Of a DNA stretch of 64,000 nt, positions 1 to 9,132 are shown in pieces (position 1 is the stretch's first letter; each line of letters begins with the position of its first letter). Under the pieces are notes generated by a model, which had not been told where the DNA came from, did no database searches, and saw only the letters and a list, made by a program, of their open reading frames with translations. Position numbers and translations under genes: made by a program. Source of the DNA: Bacillota bacterium (GTDB lineage Bacteria > Bacillota > Clostridia > Acetivibrionales > DTU013); NCBI GenBank assembly GCA_023426125.1, contig JAFABI010000090.1, positions 186,001 to 250,000 on the forward strand, read 5' to 3'.

Positions 1-825
1 GACAGGCATGCCGAACAATTCCCTGAATCCGGCTTTCAGCTTGTATTCATTAAGACAGACGAGCCGCGAAAGCTGTCCGATGGTCGGAGGGGAAACAATG
101 CTGTCGTCCAGAATCCTGCGGGCATGGCGAAGCGCATTGGCATCGGCCGGTGAAAGCTTCGGGAGGGCATCGGATTTCCCGTTTTCAAGGATGAGTTCGT
201 CCAGATAAACGGCAATCAGCTCCAGCGCTTTTCCCTCAAGATAGATTTTCTTAATATCCCCGCGGTACCGGCAGTGGATGATGTCATTTAAAATCAATCG
301 GATCGTGGGAGAAAATTTTTTTGCATTAAAACGGTCCCCGTCCCGGCCAGGTGGCACAGGGGCATATGCTTTGCCCATATGGGCGACCATACCGGCGAGT
401 GTATCCGGGTCGTACCGAAGGCTGAGGCCCAGAAACCGCTTTCCTGCTTGATAGGTGCATGTGCTGTCCTCATATACGCCGTTGAATACGTAACTTTCCC
501 CGCCGCCGATCTCATATATTTTCTTGCTGCCGTCCATCCACCAATGAAACGGATCTTCCAGGCAAAACGCAAGGGCATATAGGGGGGAGTCATGTACTTC
601 CTCCCGCATGGTTATATCCTCGTGAAAGGTGGCATCCGAAATAAATATCTCTATTGACGGGTTAAGAATATACCTTTGGGCATAACCGTTTCCAACCTCC
701 ACGGGTATCCGTTGCATGCTTTGAAACGTATCCGCTATATACAGGTTGTTGAACAGGTTGCTGACCGGGCAGTCTTTTTTCCCGGGATTAAAAACCTTAT
801 ACTTCAGCAGAGCATTTTCGGACAT
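1..825 (-). CDS. AraC/PchR-type transcriptional regulator, C-terminus cut by window edge
   Basis: Reading the complement from ATG at 825-823 gives about 275 open codons running off the left edge. The last 40 residues form the first part of an AraC-type HTH: RRILDDSIVSPPTIGQL, then LNEYKLKAGFRELFGMPV, which matches the PchR-like subgroup. The preceding 230 residues are a sensor/dimerisation region without a recognised motif. The start was chosen because AAAGGTG lies about 8 nt upstream; the frame stays open a little further, with GTG alternatives, to a stop near position 954. PchR-type regulators often control metal or siderophore genes, but no such target is visible here. Family assignment is firm; the ligand is unknown. 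Confidence 0.8.
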   Translation of the reverse strand, partial: MSENALLKYKVFNPGKKDCPVSNLFNNLYIADTFQSMQRIPVEVGNGYAQRYILNPSIEIFISDATFHEDITMREEVHDSPLYALAFCLEDPFHWWMDGSKKIYEIGGGESYVFNGVYEDSTCTYQAGKRFLGLSLRYDPDTLAGMVAHMGKAYAPVPPGRDGDRFNAKKFSPTIRLILNDIIHCRYRGDIKKIYLEGKALELIAVYLDELILENGKSDALPKLSPADANALRHARRILDDSIVSPPTIGQLSRLVCLNEYKLKAGFRELFGMPV

Positions 826-891
826 GGTTACCAGCACCTTTCCATTGGGTGGATTCACATTTAATGATTTTCGATCCACAGCGATATAATA

Positions 892-909
892 AGTTAGTGC
901 GTTCTAACT
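892..909. promoter_or_regulatory. 18-bp operator-like palindrome upstream of the AraC-type gene
   Basis: AGTTAG and CTAACT are exact inverted arms separated by TGCGTT. The site lies about 65 bp upstream of the chosen start of the AraC-type gene. The shape, with a central CG-containing spacer, resembles TetR-family operators. The binding protein is not identifiable from this window. Confidence 0.4.
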
Positions 910-1038
910 AATTGTACCATTTAACGGGCTGTTTTTCAAGCAAGGGAGCAAGAATTACCGAATTTTTAAATCCATTTTGTATAAGCAGGAACCAGGAGAT
1001 AAATATAGAAGATATATACAGTTGGAGGTACAAATAAT

Positions 1039-1486
1039 ATGTTTGGTTTGGAGCGCTTCAATAAAATATTCCATACATTCCGCCAACCCGTACAGAGGGA
1101 TGTCACCGCCTTCATTTCATGGGCGCGCGGACATGCTGTTACATTTGATCCTCTGGATGGATTGAACGCGGATATTGAAAAGCTTTCCTTCCTTGACGGA
1201 ATACTGGAGAATAAGCGGGTTGTCTATTTGGGTGAAGAAGACCACTGGATCCATGAAAAAACCGATTATCGGGCTCAGAGGCAAATATACCAGCGTGCCG
1301 GGCAGTTTAAATGCCATTCTTGCAGAGGCTGGGTCAAATTACATCCTTCCGACTGCCGGAGCGCCATTGCCGGAAAAAACCATGGACATTGCCGGCTTAT
1401 ACAACGCCGTCTTCCGGACAGCCATAGCCCTGCAGGCCGATGCGGTTTTCTTTATCCGGGAAGTCAGCCCGCTCAGGGGTACTTGA
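1039..1486 (+). pseudogene. Erythromycin esterase family remnant (frameshifted, internally deleted)
   Basis: ATG at 1039 follows GGAGG (1023-1027). The first 80 codons read like the N-terminus of an erythromycin-esterase-type hydrolase (FLDGILENKRVVYLGEEDHW, then HEKTDYR). The frame then turns to nonsense, while the +1 shifted frame from about 1280 to 1486 reads like the C-terminal end (ADAVFFIREVSPLRG, then stop). Family members are about 400 residues, so roughly 250 residues are missing and the two ends are out of frame. I infer a dead gene made by deletion plus frameshift. The exact junction cannot be fixed by eye. Confidence 0.6.
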
Positions 1487-1633
1487 ATCGCAGGGAACGA
1501 TTGACGGCCCCCCTTTGCGTTGGTCTTGAATGCCCACGCACTAACAGCAATTTCTCGAAAGCCTGTGTCGGCAAACCATTCAGGCAATATAAAACCGCTT
1601 GCGTTAAAAAAACATGGGGTGTCCGGTACTCCG

Positions 1634-2104
1634 TCACTCCCAGTTCCTGCACACATCCACCCATTTGATACCGTCTGCATATTCTTCCAGTTCTTCGCAG
1701 GTGAGCTCAATTGCCGAATTACTGCTTCCACAGGCTGGGTATACGGTTTTAAACCTTTTCATCGATATGTCAAGATAAACGGGCAATTTGTTTTTCAGAC
1801 CGAAAGGGCACACCCCACCCACCGCGTGGCCCGTATATTCAAGCACCTCCTCGGGCGTCAGCATTCTTGCCTTTATGCCGAATTCCGCTTTAAACTTGGC
1901 ATTGTCCGTTCTGGCATCTCCCGCAGCGACAACCAGCAGGGCTGTCTCCGCACTTTTAAAGGACAGGGTCTTGGCGATTCTTGCAGACTCGACGCCCAAT
2001 GCCTGTGCAGCCAGCTCGACGGTTGCGCTTGATGTATCCAGCTCGATGATGCTGGAATCCTTGCCCCATTTGCTCAAATCTTCACGTACTTTTTCGATTG
2101 CCAT
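1634..2104 (-). CDS. YbaK/EbsC-family aminoacyl-tRNA deacylase
   Basis: The 156-residue protein has the YbaK fold signature: AKTLSF with the conserved lysine, VVAAGDARTDNAKFKAEFG in the middle, and GHAVGGVCPFGL. These are single-domain trans-editing enzymes that hydrolyse mischarged tRNA, often Cys- or Ala-tRNA(Pro), in the cytoplasm. Length is normal for the family. It is transcribed alone, with GGAAGGGATTGAC upstream of its ATG. The precise mischarged substrate cannot be told from sequence alone. Confidence 0.88.
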   Translation of the reverse strand: MAIEKVREDLSKWGKDSSIIELDTSSATVELAAQALGVESARIAKTLSFKSAETALLVVAAGDARTDNAKFKAEFGIKARMLTPEEVLEYTGHAVGGVCPFGLKNKLPVYLDISMKRFKTVYPACGSSNSAIELTCEELEEYADGIKWVDVCRNWE

Positions 2105-2359
2105 TTAAAAGTCAATCCCTTCCTGTGTGATTTTTCGGAATGTTATCTCACGTAAGCCGTTTCTTTCCGTTTTTTTCAAACAAATCCTCCGATTATTTTA
2201 CTGCATCTTGCAAGGAAAGGGAAGAATATTTTATCTCCGCCTTGCCGCTCCGTTTTGTAGTATACGGATGCTTATTACCAGGGCATAAGGGCTTTTGACA
2301 AAGTTGTGGGATAAGCAAACAGACGGTAAATGATAAATCGGGGCTATTGGAATATTTTA

Positions 2360-2388
2360 TTGCAGAACCGGGACAGCAAGTATATAAT
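2360..2388 (+). promoter_or_regulatory. Sigma-A promoter for the DMT membrane protein
   Basis: TTGCAG (2360-2365), a 17-bp spacer and TATAAT (2383-2388) lie 64 bp before the start of the membrane protein gene at 2453. The rest of the 2105-2452 gap shows no gene or repeat that I recognise. Confidence 0.55.
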
Positions 2389-2452
2389 GCTGATATGAAA
2401 ATAACCGGAAAAACCGGGTAGATGAACACAAAAGAGAGTGTGGGGTAAATCA

Positions 2453-2878
2453 ATGTTTTTTTACGTGTTTTCCATTGTTATGATTGTAGCATCCAACATC
2501 TTATATAATATATGCCAGAAATCAACGCCGCAAAGAGCCAATCCCTTTTCGGCGCTGCTGATAACCTATTTGACTGCTGCCGTCCTGACAATCATCGCCT
2601 ACCAGTTCTTTAAAACCGAAAAAGGGTTTTTTCAAAGCTTCAAAGACATCAACTGGACAAGCATCGCGCTGGGGGTTGCCATTGTAGGCCTGGAGTTCGG
2701 CTATCTTATGGCCTACAGGGCAGGGTGGAATATCAGCGTCGGCTCCCTGGTAGCCAATATCATTCTTGCCGTAATGCTTATTCCCGTAGGGATTCTATTT
2801 TACAAAGAGGGGTTTGAAATTAACAAGATATTGGGAGCCGTGTTGTGTATTGCCGGATTGGTGCTTATTAACAAGTAG
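2453..2878 (+). CDS. EamA/DMT-superfamily small membrane protein
   Basis: The protein has 141 residues with about four to five hydrophobic segments: residues 1-18, about 33-50, 70-90, 95-118 and 124-141. The last segment ends KILGAVLCIAGLVLINK, the typical last helix of drug/metabolite transporters (EamA half-size proteins). It is half the size of a ten-helix DMT transporter and would work as a dimer. GTGGGGT precedes the ATG at 2453; the frame is open back to GTG 2438, but that start lacks a ribosome binding site. The substrate is unknown. Confidence 0.7.
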   Translation: MFFYVFSIVMIVASNILYNICQKSTPQRANPFSALLITYLTAAVLTIIAYQFFKTEKGFFQSFKDINWTSIALGVAIVGLEFGYLMAYRAGWNISVGSLVANIILAVMLIPVGILFYKEGFEINKILGAVLCIAGLVLINK

Positions 2879-2901
2879 CTGTCGAAAGCTTTATTTTCCA
2901 G

Positions 2902-3160
2902 ATGGCCATCATAGGCCTCCATATGGCGGACAGCAGCCGCTGTGCACTGGGCGATGGCTCAATGGACCTGGATACCATCATAATGGCCCTTTACCTTATA
3001 GGCTACAACAGGGAAGGCCGGTTTGTCACGCCTGAACCTCTGGGGCCCGGAGACCCGTTCCCGGTAATAAAAGGGCATGCCCGACAAGGCTTTGCTGGAT
3101 AGGCTTATCATGCAGACTGCCGTTTATTTCAGAGAGAGGGAAGAAGCGCCGCTTACATGA
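2902..3160 (+). pseudogene. Sugar phosphate isomerase/epimerase C-terminal remnant
   Basis: IGLHMADSSRCALGDGSMD in the first frame is the metal-binding region of xylose-isomerase-like TIM-barrel enzymes (HxxDSxRxxxGxGxxD). After about 60 codons the homologous reading moves to another frame (from about 3077: DKALLDRLIMQTAVYFRERE, stop at 3158-3160). Only the last third of a 280-residue enzyme is present and it is frameshifted. Its end overlaps the tail of the convergent exporter gene by 8 bp. Confidence 0.55.
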
Positions 3161-3908
3161 AAAGCCTTACGGCAGTGATGGCGGTCATGGCGATTATTAC
3201 ATAGCGGAAAGGCTTTTCATTAATTTTCTTGATGACGAGGACTCCGATGAAAGCGCCCAATAGAATGACCGGAAGCAGGATACCGGCAGTCATCAATGTA
3301 CTGCCGGAAACATTGTGCCAGTAAAACACCTGGATAGGCAGCTTCATTAAATTGATCAATAAAAAGAACCAGGCATTGGTCCCCATGAAGTCATTTTTCC
3401 TGAAACCCCTGGAGAGGAGATAAACGCTGAAAATCGGGCCTGCGGCATTGCCGATCATGGAGGCAAAACCGGCGGCAATGCCGGTGAGGGCAAAAAACCA
3501 CATTTTCTCCGGTACCTTGAAGGTATCGCCCTTTTTTTCCATATATACAAGAATGAATAGACAGATCAAGACCAGAATTGCGATAAGGGATTTAAATTGA
3601 GCATCGTTAATATGGTTTCCTACAACGGTACCCGCCACAATTCCAGCCAGGGACCAGGGCAGCAGTTTCCTGATGTTGCCCCACTCTGCATGCCGGTGGT
3701 AATACCACACCGCCATGATGTCACCTGCGATTAGCATGGGAAGGATCATGCCTGTCGATTCTTTGCCCCCGAATACGCTTGCAAGAACGGGGATAGCCAG
3801 TGTCATCAGTCCGTTGATCCCTGTTTTTGCGAAACCGATCATAAATGCTGCCACGATTACTACAATCCATTGAATACCCGATAGGTCCATTGTGTTAAAA
3901 AAGTCCAT
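3153..3908 (-). CDS. TauE/SafE-family membrane exporter
   Basis: The 251-residue hydrophobic protein has about eight membrane segments and the family's repeated pattern: an N-terminal FMIGFAKTGINGLMTLAIPV loop and a second-half GFASMIGNAAGPIFSVYLL loop. TauE/SafE proteins move sulfite, sulfoacetate or related organic anions across the membrane. The gene is immediately downstream of the amidohydrolase (30 bp) and probably forms a two-gene operon with it. The transported compound may be tied to that enzyme's substrate, but neither is known. Confidence 0.82.
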   Translation of the reverse strand: MDFFNTMDLSGIQWIVVIVAAFMIGFAKTGINGLMTLAIPVLASVFGGKESTGMILPMLIAGDIMAVWYYHRHAEWGNIRKLLPWSLAGIVAGTVVGNHINDAQFKSLIAILVLICLFILVYMEKKGDTFKVPEKMWFFALTGIAAGFASMIGNAAGPIFSVYLLSRGFRKNDFMGTNAWFFLLINLMKLPIQVFYWHNVSGSTLMTAGILLPVILLGAFIGVLVIKKINEKPFRYVIIAMTAITAVRLFM

Positions 3909-3938
3909 AGCTTCTGCTCTTTTTCCTGTTATTTTGTT

Positions 3939-5006
3939 TTAAAATCCTGGCGCTTTAAGAGCTTCCCGGATGTTTTCACATATTCCCCGCACTTCCTCGA
4001 AAAGCGCGGAAGCATTTTTTGCGTGTCCGGCAATATCCATTATCCGCCGGCATTCTTCCGGAAGCATTGCCGTATTGACTTTCCGCGGTGTTGTCCCCGC
4101 ACGTTTTTCGAAATTGCGGTAATATATCTTTTCAAGGATGCCCTGCTCAAGGCCGATGCCCTGGATCCGCATGTCTCTGCACTGGAAAGCCTCAAACGTC
4201 TCCAGGAACCTTCGGGTCACGTCGATATAGACCAGAGATTCATCCAATCCATTGTCGGAGCCGAAAAGGATCCTATCCTGGTATTTTATAAAAAATTCCC
4301 TCCACTTTTCCGGGTTTTCAGAAAAGCTGCCATACATCTCAATGCCCGGTGTCACGTCGAAACACACGGAAGGCCATTGGTCAAGGAAATCCGAAGCCCT
4401 GGCGATACCCTCTTCACCCATGAAAAAGAAATGGGCAAAGGTGACCTTAAGCCCGGGGAATTTTCTTAAAAAGCCGGAAACTTCATCATACAATGCCTCC
4501 TTGGAAACAAAGGAGCCGTCCGTATAAGTCCACCCTTCCTTTTTAGCCCATTCCGGCGCATTTTCCTCATCCCAGAATATCTTAGGGTCCCCGACATGGT
4601 ATGTAACGGGTATGCCTTCGGCCTCCAGATATGCATAGTACTTATCATAGACGGGCGAATCAAGAGGCAGCCCCGTCTTTTTGCGCGTATCCGGCTTGCC
4701 TTCCAGCATTTTCATCCCGTCAAAACCAAGCTGTTTTAATCTGACAGCCTGTTCAAGAAGGTCCGTGCCGGTAACGCCGGCTGAATCCTCCGGATAATAA
4801 AGGCTGCCAAAGGCATATATTTTTTCCGGATACATGATTTTTGCAAGTGCGCATAACAGGTTTTGCGCAACATAGGATTCACCTGCGCAGCTGAGGCTCA
4901 TAACACCTAACTTGTCGATGCCGTATTTTTGTGATGATTTAGCAAGCTTGGGTATACTGTCCTGGGTATATACGTGTGTATGGCTGTCGATTATATTCCG
5001 GTACAT
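3939..5006 (-). CDS. Amidohydrolase-2 family metal-dependent hydrolase
   Basis: The 355-residue TIM-barrel protein begins IIDSHTHVYT (HxH metal motif, about residues 8-10). It continues with YHVGDP near residue 137, FAHFFFMGEEG near 190, and LFGSDNGLDES near 247, the terminal Asp of the amidohydrolase-2 active site. Members catalyse hydrolysis or decarboxylation of small ring or carboxylate compounds. AAGGATGG precedes the ATG. It lies upstream of the TauE-type exporter, likely in the same operon. The substrate is unassigned. Confidence 0.78.
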   Translation of the reverse strand: MYRNIIDSHTHVYTQDSIPKLAKSSQKYGIDKLGVMSLSCAGESYVAQNLLCALAKIMYPEKIYAFGSLYYPEDSAGVTGTDLLEQAVRLKQLGFDGMKMLEGKPDTRKKTGLPLDSPVYDKYYAYLEAEGIPVTYHVGDPKIFWDEENAPEWAKKEGWTYTDGSFVSKEALYDEVSGFLRKFPGLKVTFAHFFFMGEEGIARASDFLDQWPSVCFDVTPGIEMYGSFSENPEKWREFFIKYQDRILFGSDNGLDESLVYIDVTRRFLETFEAFQCRDMRIQGIGLEQGILEKIYYRNFEKRAGTTPRKVNTAMLPEECRRIMDIAGHAKNASALFEEVRGICENIREALKAPGF

Positions 5007-5282
5007 TTCATATCCATCCTTTTTGCAGTATGCAGTTTATTTTTAAATTACAATATCTCTTCATCTATTATTGAATATCTTGTAGAAAATATCAAGTGTT
5101 GTCAGTAGATTATGCAGAACCTTCCGATTTACATAATCATATATTGGTAATAGATTATTATAGTTTAATGTGGTGATAAAAACATGGCATTCATTTGCAT
5201 GTGTCCAAAGTTTGCATATCTTTATCCGGTTCCGAATTTTTATCCCGCGGTCCAGTGCATTAGCAAAGCCAAGGTGGAGCTG

Positions 5283-5801
5283 ATGAAGCATATCAGACTG
5301 CTGTGGGAGCAACATGTACTGTGGACGAGAATGGTTATTATCAGTATAGTTTTCGATTTGCCGGATGCGGACCTTGTGACCAATCGTCTGCTGCAGAATC
5401 CTACCGACTTTGAAAATGTTCTAAAGATATATTATGGAAGCACAGGAGCCGCCAGATTTGCCGAGCTGCTCAAAAGCCATCTTGTCATTGCCGCGCAGTT
5501 GGTCAAAGCTGCCAAAGCCGGTGACAATAAAGCGGCAGCGGATGCCGAGAAAAGATGGTACGCCAATGCCGACGAAATCGCCGCCTACCTGGGCAGCATC
5601 AATCCCTATTGGTCGCAGGCGGACTGGAGAACCATGCTGTATGAGCATCTTGCCTTGACCAAAGCCGAAGCGGTAGACATGCTTGGCAAGAATTATTCTG
5701 CAAGTATTGCAACCTATGATAAAATTGAGAAGCAGGCACTGGCAATGGCTGATATGATGGCCGCGGGCATTATCAGGCAGTTTCCGGATGCTTTTAAATA
5801 G
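5283..5801 (+). CDS. Uncharacterised all-helical protein (LWxxHVxWTR family)
   Basis: The protein is about 172 residues, soluble and helix-rich. Conserved-looking patches are LLWEQHVLWTR at the N-terminus, NPTDFENVLKIYYG, the central RWYANADEIAAYLGSINPYW, and MADMMAAGIIRQF at the end. I recall similar Firmicute proteins wrongly labelled acetylglutamate kinase; there is no kinase motif. The frame is open back to ATG 5184, but the extra 33 residues look non-coding, and AAGGTGGAG lies just before ATG 5283, so I chose the shorter start. Function unknown. The 276 bp upstream holds no clear feature. Confidence 0.6.
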   Translation: MKHIRLLWEQHVLWTRMVIISIVFDLPDADLVTNRLLQNPTDFENVLKIYYGSTGAARFAELLKSHLVIAAQLVKAAKAGDNKAAADAEKRWYANADEIAAYLGSINPYWSQADWRTMLYEHLALTKAEAVDMLGKNYSASIATYDKIEKQALAMADMMAAGIIRQFPDAFK

Positions 5802-5993
5802 CGGGCAGACAAATTGCTGACTTCAGACTTTCCCCGAATTGCCCCCGCGGTTTTTTTCCTTAAATTCTGCGGAGAACTCCGGCGGCGCAATGTCCTGGAA
5901 GTCCTTTTTTCCGGCACGGGAAGTTATATTCCACCAGGTTTAATAATGCCATTCTTTCATGGAAAGACTATAATTCATGGAGGGTGATGAACG

Positions 5994-6122
5994 ATGGACA
6001 ATAAAAAGAAAGTGGATGAGAATCTTCCCAAAAACAAGGAGTACATTGAAAAGTTTTATAAAAAATCCGAAACAGAAATTAAACGTATGGAAGGCGAAGG
6101 AAAAGTAGGGAAAGGCAAGTGA
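5994..6122 (+). CDS. 42-residue highly charged small protein
   Basis: GGAGGGTGAT ends 6 nt before ATG 5994. The product is 42 residues, rich in Lys and Glu (MDNKKKVDENLPKNKEYIEK at the start, EGEGKVGKGK at the end), with no Cys and no hydrophobic segment. A strong ribosome binding site and a clean reading frame support a real gene; no family is recognised. The gene ends about 100 bp before the convergent dihydrolipoamide dehydrogenase gene. Confidence 0.5.
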   Translation: MDNKKKVDENLPKNKEYIEKFYKKSETEIKRMEGEGKVGKGK

Positions 6123-6220
6123 CAGGGAGACCGCAGCCATTTACCGGCAGGCACTGGCATAACAAAGCTGTGGATGAAGCGGTTTCCCCGGTACAATAGG
6201 CAGCCGCTCCATCCTGTTTT

Positions 6221-7615
6221 TTATATATGGATAGCCCGGTCTTCTGCTGCTCGCATGGCTTCCATGACTGTTTCGGACATGGTGGGATGGGCATGGATCA
6301 TCCTGGCGATATCCTCCGGCAGCAGTTCCGCACTTTTGGCCAGCAGCAGTTCATGAATCAATTCCGTTGCATCGGCGCCGGCGATATGAGCACCCAGCAG
6401 TTCACCGGTAGCGGGGTCGTACAATACCTTTGCCAGCCCTTCCGGATGCTCTGTGGCTACGGCTTTTCCAGCACCGCGGTAAGGAAAGGTTGCTTTCTTA
6501 TATGTCAACCCCTTTTCACGGAGCTTTTCTTCCGTATGCCCGAAGCTGGCTATCTGGGGTTCGCAATAGGTGGCTCCGGGGATTTCCAGCAGGTCGATTT
6601 TCTTTTCCCCGGGTTTGCCTGCAATATGCTCGACCGCTATTTCCCCCTCTTTGGATGCAACATGCGCCAGAAGCGGCGTTGCCACTACGTCGCCTATTGC
6701 ATAAATCCCGGGTACCATGGTGCTGTAATAATCTCCTACAGGAATAAATCCTTTTTCGGTTTTTATACCGAGCTTTTCCAGCCCCATGTTTTCGGTGTTG
6801 GGCATCCGGCCGGCTGAGACCAGCAGCTTTTCTGCCGAAACTGTTTTACGGTTTCCGGCTTTGTCTTCAAGGAGGACTTCCACTCCGTTTTCCGTTTTAT
6901 TCATGGAAACAGCTTTGGTTGAAGTATACATTTGTATGCCGCGCCTTCGGAAGGATCTGGAAAGCACCTCTACAACCTCACTGTCCTCAACAGGCAAAAT
7001 ACGGTCCAGCACTTCCACCAGATGCACTTCGACGCCGAATGCATTCATAATATGAGCAAATTCCACCCCGATTGCACCGCTGCCGAGAATGAGAAGACTT
7101 TTCGGGAGGCTCTTTTGCATCAGTATGCCGGTGGAGGAGAGAACCTTTTCTTCATCAAAGGCGAAACCCGGAAGCTCCCTTGGCCTTGAGCCGGTTGCTA
7201 TGATGATGCTGCCGGCGGACAGCTTTTTGCCATCCTTCAGGATTATTTCATGGAGAGAGTTGACAGCTGCTTCCCCGGAGATCAAGTCTACATTATTCTT
7301 TTTCAAGAGGAATTGCACACCGCGGGAAAGAGTGTCTGCCGCCAACCTGGATTTCTCATACACTTTCGAGTAATCAAAGGCGCTGCGGTCGATCTTGAGG
7401 CCCATACCTTCAAGCGCAGAAATTGAAGCGTAGATCCCTGCCTGATGGATCAAGGCTTTTGAAGGGATGCAGCCGATATTGAGGCAAACGCCGCCGGGCT
7501 TATCCTTTTCGATCACGGCTGCCTTCAGGCCCAGCTGGGCCGCCCTGATCGCGGCTACATAGCCGCCTGGGCCGGCGCCGATGATGATTACGTCGTAATC
7601 ATAATTGATTTGCAT
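6221..7615 (-). CDS. lpdA: Dihydrolipoyl dehydrogenase (E3)
   Basis: The 464-residue flavoenzyme reoxidises dihydrolipoamide on E2 with NAD+. Visible parts: FAD-binding IIGAGPGG (residues 11-18), redox disulfide C44-x4-C49 in GGVCLNIGCIPSK, NAD-binding ILGSGAIGVEFA near 180, FAD-binding GIYAIGDV near 310, and the active-site HAHPTMSE near 441. No fused lipoyl domain is present. It is the last gene of the minus-strand operon, 103 bp after E2; the gap holds a small palindromic repeat. GGAGGGATCGAAT precedes the ATG. Confidence 0.95.
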   Translation of the reverse strand: MQINYDYDVIIIGAGPGGYVAAIRAAQLGLKAAVIEKDKPGGVCLNIGCIPSKALIHQAGIYASISALEGMGLKIDRSAFDYSKVYEKSRLAADTLSRGVQFLLKKNNVDLISGEAAVNSLHEIILKDGKKLSAGSIIIATGSRPRELPGFAFDEEKVLSSTGILMQKSLPKSLLILGSGAIGVEFAHIMNAFGVEVHLVEVLDRILPVEDSEVVEVLSRSFRRRGIQMYTSTKAVSMNKTENGVEVLLEDKAGNRKTVSAEKLLVSAGRMPNTENMGLEKLGIKTEKGFIPVGDYYSTMVPGIYAIGDVVATPLLAHVASKEGEIAVEHIAGKPGEKKIDLLEIPGATYCEPQIASFGHTEEKLREKGLTYKKATFPYRGAGKAVATEHPEGLAKVLYDPATGELLGAHIAGADATELIHELLLAKSAELLPEDIARMIHAHPTMSETVMEAMRAAEDRAIHI

Positions 7616-7686
7616 ATTCGATCCCTCCTAATATGGATATAGTATCTTTTATTTTGTGCACCGCCATATCCGGATGATGTAGTAAG

Positions 7687-7707
7687 GGTGGCCATTGGCC
7701 GTCCGGT
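7687..7707. repeat. Small palindromic repeat, GGCCATTGGCC family
   Basis: GGTGGCCATTGGCCGTCC lies between the E2 and E3 genes. The same core recurs near 16350, 17340 and 20430, with a variant at 34891. A sister core, GCGCAATGCGC, is found at 17290 and 27140. Confidence 0.7.
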
Positions 7708-7718
7708 ATTTGCCGGCA

Positions 7719-9044
7719 TCAGTAAAGTGCGCGGACAGGCTCCTCCAGCATGCTTTTAAGTCCGGCCAGGAAGGCGGCGCCGACTGCTCCGTCAATCACA
7801 CGGTGATCACAGGAGAGGGTGAGCTTCATGTTGGATTTGATTGAAATCGAATCATCTCCGTTTACCACCTGCTCTTTTATGATTTCACCCACAGCGAGAA
7901 TGGCCGATCCGGGAGGATTGATAATTGCCGTAAACTCTTCAATCCCGAAAGAGCCCAGGCTGCTTATGGTAAAGGTAGCCCCCGCATATTCCTCGGGCTT
8001 TAGCGTTTCACTTTGCGCTTTTTGAATAAGTTCCTTCAATTCTCTTTCGATTTGAAGCATTCCCTTGCTGCCGCAGTCTCTAACAACCGGAGTGATCAGT
8101 CCGTCCTTAAGGGCTACGGCAAGGCCGATATCGATCCGGCCATGTCGAATAATGGTACTGCCATTCCAGGAGGAATTGATCACAGGGTGCTTCTTTAAAG
8201 CTTCTGCTGCAAACTTTATCAAGTAGGTATTGATGGATATTTTTTCACCTGCAGAGGCGGCATATTGTTTTCTTGCCTGCAAAATGCCATCCATTGCCAC
8301 CCTCAATTTCAAATAATAATGAGGTGCGGAAAACTTGGATTCCGACAAACGCTGGGCAATGATTCTCCGTTTCCCGGATACGGGAAGGACCTCATCCTGT
8401 CCGGCAGTCAGGACGGGCGCTACCTTTGGCATTCCGGCGGGAATACCTGCAGGCGGAGTGTTTGCGGAAGGGCCAGCGGACAGGGTATTTTCCACATCCC
8501 TTTTTACGACTCTCCCTTTGGGGCCGCTGCCTGCGATGGTATCAAGACGGATGCCGGCGTCCTGCGCAATTTTTCGTGCAAGGGGTGACGATCTGGCCAA
8601 TGGGATCGTGTCTGCGGTATTCTTATTATTATCACCAGGCACTATATTTGTTTTTACTGGGCGGGCGTCAACCGGTACGGCGGCATTTGCCGCTGAAGTG
8701 ATTCCGGCCTCTTTTGGTGTCTCATTTGCAGGAATATCCTTTGCAGCTCCCTTGTTTGCAGAAGCAGCCGGTGCAATTCCGGAAAGCATGGATGAATAAT
8801 CCTCTCCTGCCTGGCCGGTAATGGCAATAGGATCTCCCACCGATGCATCCTGTCCTTCCGGAACCAGGATTTTAAGAAGAACGCCGTCGCCGGAAGCTTC
8901 ATATTCCATAGTAGCTTTGTCGGTCTCTATTTCGCACATCACATCACCGGATTTAAAGGCTTCGCCTTCGGTCTTGACCCATCTGGCGATGATGCCGGTT
9001 TCCATGGTGGGGGACAGCGCCAGCATCAACATTTTTTCCGCCAT
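7719..9044 (-). CDS. pdhC: Dihydrolipoamide acetyltransferase (E2) of a 2-oxoacid dehydrogenase complex
   Basis: The protein has 441 residues with three domains. The lipoyl domain spans residues 1-80, with the lipoylated Lys43 in ETDKATMEYE. The peripheral-subunit-binding domain lies near 155-190 (SPLARKIAQDAGIRLDTIAG, then GPKGRVVKRDV). The catalytic acyltransferase domain runs from about 215 to the end, with active-site DHRVIDG near 413. Linkers are Ala/Pro-rich. The frame opens seven codons earlier, but GGAGG lies right before ATG 9044, so that start is used. It follows the two E1 genes and precedes E3. Confidence 0.93.
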   Translation of the reverse strand: MAEKMLMLALSPTMETGIIARWVKTEGEAFKSGDVMCEIETDKATMEYEASGDGVLLKILVPEGQDASVGDPIAITGQAGEDYSSMLSGIAPAASANKGAAKDIPANETPKEAGITSAANAAVPVDARPVKTNIVPGDNNKNTADTIPLARSSPLARKIAQDAGIRLDTIAGSGPKGRVVKRDVENTLSAGPSANTPPAGIPAGMPKVAPVLTAGQDEVLPVSGKRRIIAQRLSESKFSAPHYYLKLRVAMDGILQARKQYAASAGEKISINTYLIKFAAEALKKHPVINSSWNGSTIIRHGRIDIGLAVALKDGLITPVVRDCGSKGMLQIERELKELIQKAQSETLKPEEYAGATFTISSLGSFGIEEFTAIINPPGSAILAVGEIIKEQVVNGDDSISIKSNMKLTLSCDHRVIDGAVGAAFLAGLKSMLEEPVRALY

Positions 9045-9132
9045 GTTTTTTTCCTCCCATATCATTATTTAACGCATACTGTATTGTTATTTCATACTTG
9101 TGAGTTTATACCGGCACTGAAAAAACGCCGGT

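Noticed and set aside
1339..1731. Minus-strand frame with FILPEWFADTGFREIAVSAW, which reads protein-like
   Set aside because: It overlaps the end of the ybaK gene and the esterase remnant, has no plausible start signal, and I cannot tie it to a family; at most it is part of another decayed gene.
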